A stretch of 15,108 bases of DNA. Origin: Actinomycetes bacterium (GTDB lineage: Bacteria; Actinomycetota; Acidimicrobiia; Acidimicrobiales; RAAP-2). The translations under genes were made by a program, and so were the position numbers. The stretch covers positions 1 to 15,108 of the forward strand of contig JAJXTB010000063.1 in assembly GCA_021784205.1 (NCBI GenBank), written 5' to 3'. The notes beneath the pieces were generated by a model, which worked only from the letters and a program-made list of their open reading frames with translations, did not search any database and was not told the origin of the DNA. Every line of letters starts with the position of its first letter. Position 1 is the stretch's first letter. This document shows, piece by piece, positions 13,526 to 15,108 of the stretch.

Positions 13526-14926
13526 ATGGACAGAGACCCGAGGACGTCGCGCCGTAGCTGGGCCGAGCCGTTCCGCATCAAGATGGTGGAGCCGATCACG
13601 GTGACCACCCGCGGGCACCGCGAGCGCGCGATCAAGGATGCCGGGTGGAACACGTTCCTGCTTCGCGCCGAGGACGTCTACATCGACCTGCTCACCGACT
13701 CGGGCACCAACGCGATGTCGGACCGTCAGTGGGCGGCACTCATGCTCGGCGACGAGGCCTACGCCGGGAGCCGGTCGTACTACCACCTCGAGGACGCGGT
13801 GCGCGACGTCTACGGCTACGAGGAGCTCGTGCCGACCCACCAGGGCCGTGGCGCCGAGCACATCCTCAGCCAGATCCTCATCAAGCCCGGCGACGCGGTG
13901 CCGGGCAACATGTACTTCACCACGACCCGCTATCACCAGGAGCGAGCCGGTGGGACCTTCGTCGACGTGATCATCGACGAGGCCCACGACCCCGCGAGCA
14001 CCTATCCCTTCAAGGGCAACGTCGACCTCGACAAGTTCCGCGCGGTCATCGACGAGTACGGCGCGAGCCGGATTCCCTACATCTCGGTCGAGACCAACGT
14101 GAACATGGCCGGCGGCCAGCCCCTCTCCATGGCGAACCTGCGCGCCACCTACGAGCTCTGCCGCGAGCACGGCATCTACCTCATGCTCGACGCCACGCGC
14201 GCCCTCGAGAACGCGTGGTTCATCAAGCAGCGCGAGCCGGGCTACCAGGACAAGAGCGTGCGCGAGATCCTGCGCGAGCTCTGCAGCTACTCCGACGGCG
14301 CGACGGTGTCCTCGAAGAAGGACAACCTCGTCAATATCGGGGGCTTCCTCGCCCTGCGCGGCCCCGACCTCGCGCGACGCGCGCGAAGCCTGCTGGTGGC
14401 CTTCGAGGGCCTGCACACCTACGGCGGCATGTCGGGGCGCGACATGGAGGCCCTCGCCCAGGGGATCCGCGAGATGGTCGAGACTGACGACCACATCGCC
14501 GCGCGCATCGGCCAGGTCGAGTACTTGGGCAACAAGCTGATCGACGAGGACGTGCCCATCGTGCTGCCCATCGGCGGGCACGGCGTGTTCCTCGACGCGC
14601 GGGCGATCCTCGCGCACATCCCCCAAGAGCAGTTCCCCGCCCAGGCGCTGGCCGCCGCCCTCTACGTCGACTCCGGCGTGCGCTCGATGGAGCGCGGCGT
14701 CGTGTCGGCCGGGCGCGACCCCGTCACGGGGCAGAACCACCTGCCCAAGCTCGAGCTCGTCCGTCTCACGATCCCGCGGCGGGTCTACACCCAGGCCCAC
14801 ATGGACGTCGTCGCCGAGTCGGTCGTCGAGGTGGTCGCGAGTGCCGACGAGGTCGCCGGGCTGCGCTTCACCTACGAGCCCGAGGACCTTCGGTTCTTCC
14901 TCGCGCGCTTCGAGCCGATCAGCTGA
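13526..14926 (+). CDS. tpl: Tyrosine phenol-lyase (beta-tyrosinase), PLP-dependent
   Basis: A 466-residue enzyme of the beta-eliminating lyase family (tryptophanase/tyrosine phenol-lyase). It would split L-tyrosine into phenol, pyruvate and ammonia. The PLP lysine is K265 in 'VSSKKDNLVN'. Other cofactor contacts are R108 ('THQGRGAE'), F131, N193, D222 ('MLDATR') and R225. Specificity residues follow tyrosine phenol-lyase: Thr132 after the PLP-stacking Phe (Asp in tryptophanase), Arg390 in 'SMERG' (the phenol-OH-binding Arg381 of Citrobacter; hydrophobic in tryptophanase) and Phe at 457-458 where tryptophanase has His. 'LTDSGTNAMSD' and 'NMYFTTTRYHQE' are also tyrosine-phenol-lyase-like. The ATG at 13526 has GGGGAGG five bases upstream, and the conserved 'AEPFRIK' follows at 13-19. 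It stands alone, without an amino-acid permease. The whole frame is intact. Confidence 0.88.
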   Translation: MDRDPRTSRRSWAEPFRIKMVEPITVTTRGHRERAIKDAGWNTFLLRAEDVYIDLLTDSGTNAMSDRQWAALMLGDEAYAGSRSYYHLEDAVRDVYGYEELVPTHQGRGAEHILSQILIKPGDAVPGNMYFTTTRYHQERAGGTFVDVIIDEAHDPASTYPFKGNVDLDKFRAVIDEYGASRIPYISVETNVNMAGGQPLSMANLRATYELCREHGIYLMLDATRALENAWFIKQREPGYQDKSVREILRELCSYSDGATVSSKKDNLVNIGGFLALRGPDLARRARSLLVAFEGLHTYGGMSGRDMEALAQGIREMVETDDHIAARIGQVEYLGNKLIDEDVPIVLPIGGHGVFLDARAILAHIPQEQFPAQALAAALYVDSGVRSMERGVVSAGRDPVTGQNHLPKLELVRLTIPRRVYTQAHMDVVAESVVEVVASADEVAGLRFTYEPEDLRFFLARFEPIS

Positions 14927-14937
14927 GCGTTGCGAGC

Positions 14938-15007
14938 CGTTCGAAGAACGTCCAAAGGTAAATATTTGCTAGTAACGGGCTGACGGCGCGTGAATTTGCG
15001 AGAGAAT
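14938..15007 (+). promoter_or_regulatory. AT-rich control region before the DedA-like gene
   Basis: CGTTC-GAA-GAACG (14938-14950) is a perfect 5-bp inverted repeat 12 bases after the tpl stop. It is followed by an AT-rich island with the palindrome AAATATTT (14960-14967). A -35-like CTGACG (14980-14985) and -10-like GAGAAT (15002-15007), 16 bases apart, would start transcription at or next to the ATG at 15014, giving a leaderless message. The inverted repeat could equally be a weak end signal for tpl. Confidence 0.35.
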
Positions 15008-15013
15008 GCCTCA

Positions 15014-15108
15014 ATGTCCTCGTTCGTCCAGCACTACGGCTACTTCGCGCTGTTCCTCCTCGCCATCGCCGAGTCGGCCCTCATCCCGATCCCCTCGGAG
15101 GTGACCTT
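15014..15108 (+). CDS. DedA-family membrane protein (partial, N-terminus only)
   Basis: Only 31 residues are visible: 'MSSFVQHYGYFALFLLAIAE' followed by 'SALIPIPSEVT'. A hydrophobic first segment ending in 'ESALIPIPSE' is the hallmark of the DedA/SNARE-associated (VTT) family. These polytopic inner-membrane proteins are implicated in lipid flipping and membrane homeostasis. The ATG at 15014 is preferred. An in-frame GTG at 14990 would add eight residues but has no family support. The gene runs off the right edge. Confidence 0.75.
   Translation, partial: MSSFVQHYGYFALFLLAIAESALIPIPSEVT

Noticed and set aside
13241..14800. Long open frame (519 codons) antisense to tpl
   Set aside because: It mirrors the codon periodicity of the GC-rich tpl gene, has low-complexity composition and no recognisable domain. 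The sense strand carries a complete enzyme with intact catalytic residues.
13526..14926. Tryptophanase (tnaA) as the name of the PLP lyase
   Set aside because: Thr after the PLP-stacking Phe, Arg in 'SMERG' and Phe in place of the tryptophanase His all point to tyrosine phenol-lyase.
1..15108. A complete new defence, CRISPR or toxin-antitoxin system
   Set aside because: No repeat-spacer array, nuclease/helicase module or small paired toxin-antitoxin genes were found. The only mobile-type gene is the recombinase at the left edge, whose cargo is outside the window.

Overview
The window is high-GC DNA (about 70% G+C by eye, except a clearly less GC-rich left end) from an actinomycete-type bacterium. 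It carries a WhiB1-type iron-sulfur regulator convergent with a PdtaS-type histidine kinase, a DUF3107 gene, and a DUF3090 / SCO1664-family / MSMEG_4193-type phosphomutase cassette. These families are essentially actinobacterial. An F420-dehydrogenase-like gene and many apparently leaderless starts fit as well. I lean towards a deep-branching class such as Acidimicrobiia, but that is inference.

Left end (1-966): the right-hand end of a mobile element. It carries the N-terminal 285 residues of a tyrosine recombinase that resembles TnpA of the Tn554 / recombinase-in-trio group, read leftwards off the window. The element has broken a dGTP triphosphohydrolase-like gene, leaving a 217-codon stub (958-1611, minus strand) that stops just before the conserved Asp of the 'SWAD' motif.

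1664-4246 is a tightly coupled plus-strand operon: DUF3107, a PHP-family phosphoesterase and PdtaS. It converges on whiB1 (4397-4693, minus). A promoter region separates whiB1 from a divergent glycerophosphodiester phosphodiesterase gene (4851-5552). Then come etfB-etfA (5572-7315) and a DHA2-type MFS exporter (7377-8831).

8841-12574 is all on the minus strand. An overlapping four-gene operon runs from an FrhB-like F420 oxidoreductase to a histidine-phosphatase-fold protein, DUF3090 and an SCO1664-family kinase-like protein. A separate gene for a membrane-anchored SIMPL-domain protein follows. Divergent from the operon, with only 47 bp between the start codons, is an Fpg/Nei DNA glycosylase with an unusual zinc finger (12622-13404). 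Next is a PLP enzyme whose specificity residues match tyrosine phenol-lyase rather than tryptophanase (13526-14926). The start of a DedA-type membrane protein (15014 onward) runs off the right edge.

Two kinds of start are visible. First genes of several transcription units have an ANNNT-type -10 box only 5-8 bases before the start codon, suggesting leaderless mRNAs. Others (whiB1, DUF3107, etfA, tpl, the SIMPL gene and the recombinase) have clear Shine-Dalgarno sequences. No tRNA, rRNA or CRISPR array was seen, and no gene-free stretch exceeds 300 bases. The strongest points of interest are the transposon insertion into the dGTPase gene and the link of an F420 oxidoreductase to the uncharacterised phosphomutase-DUF3090-SCO1664 cassette.
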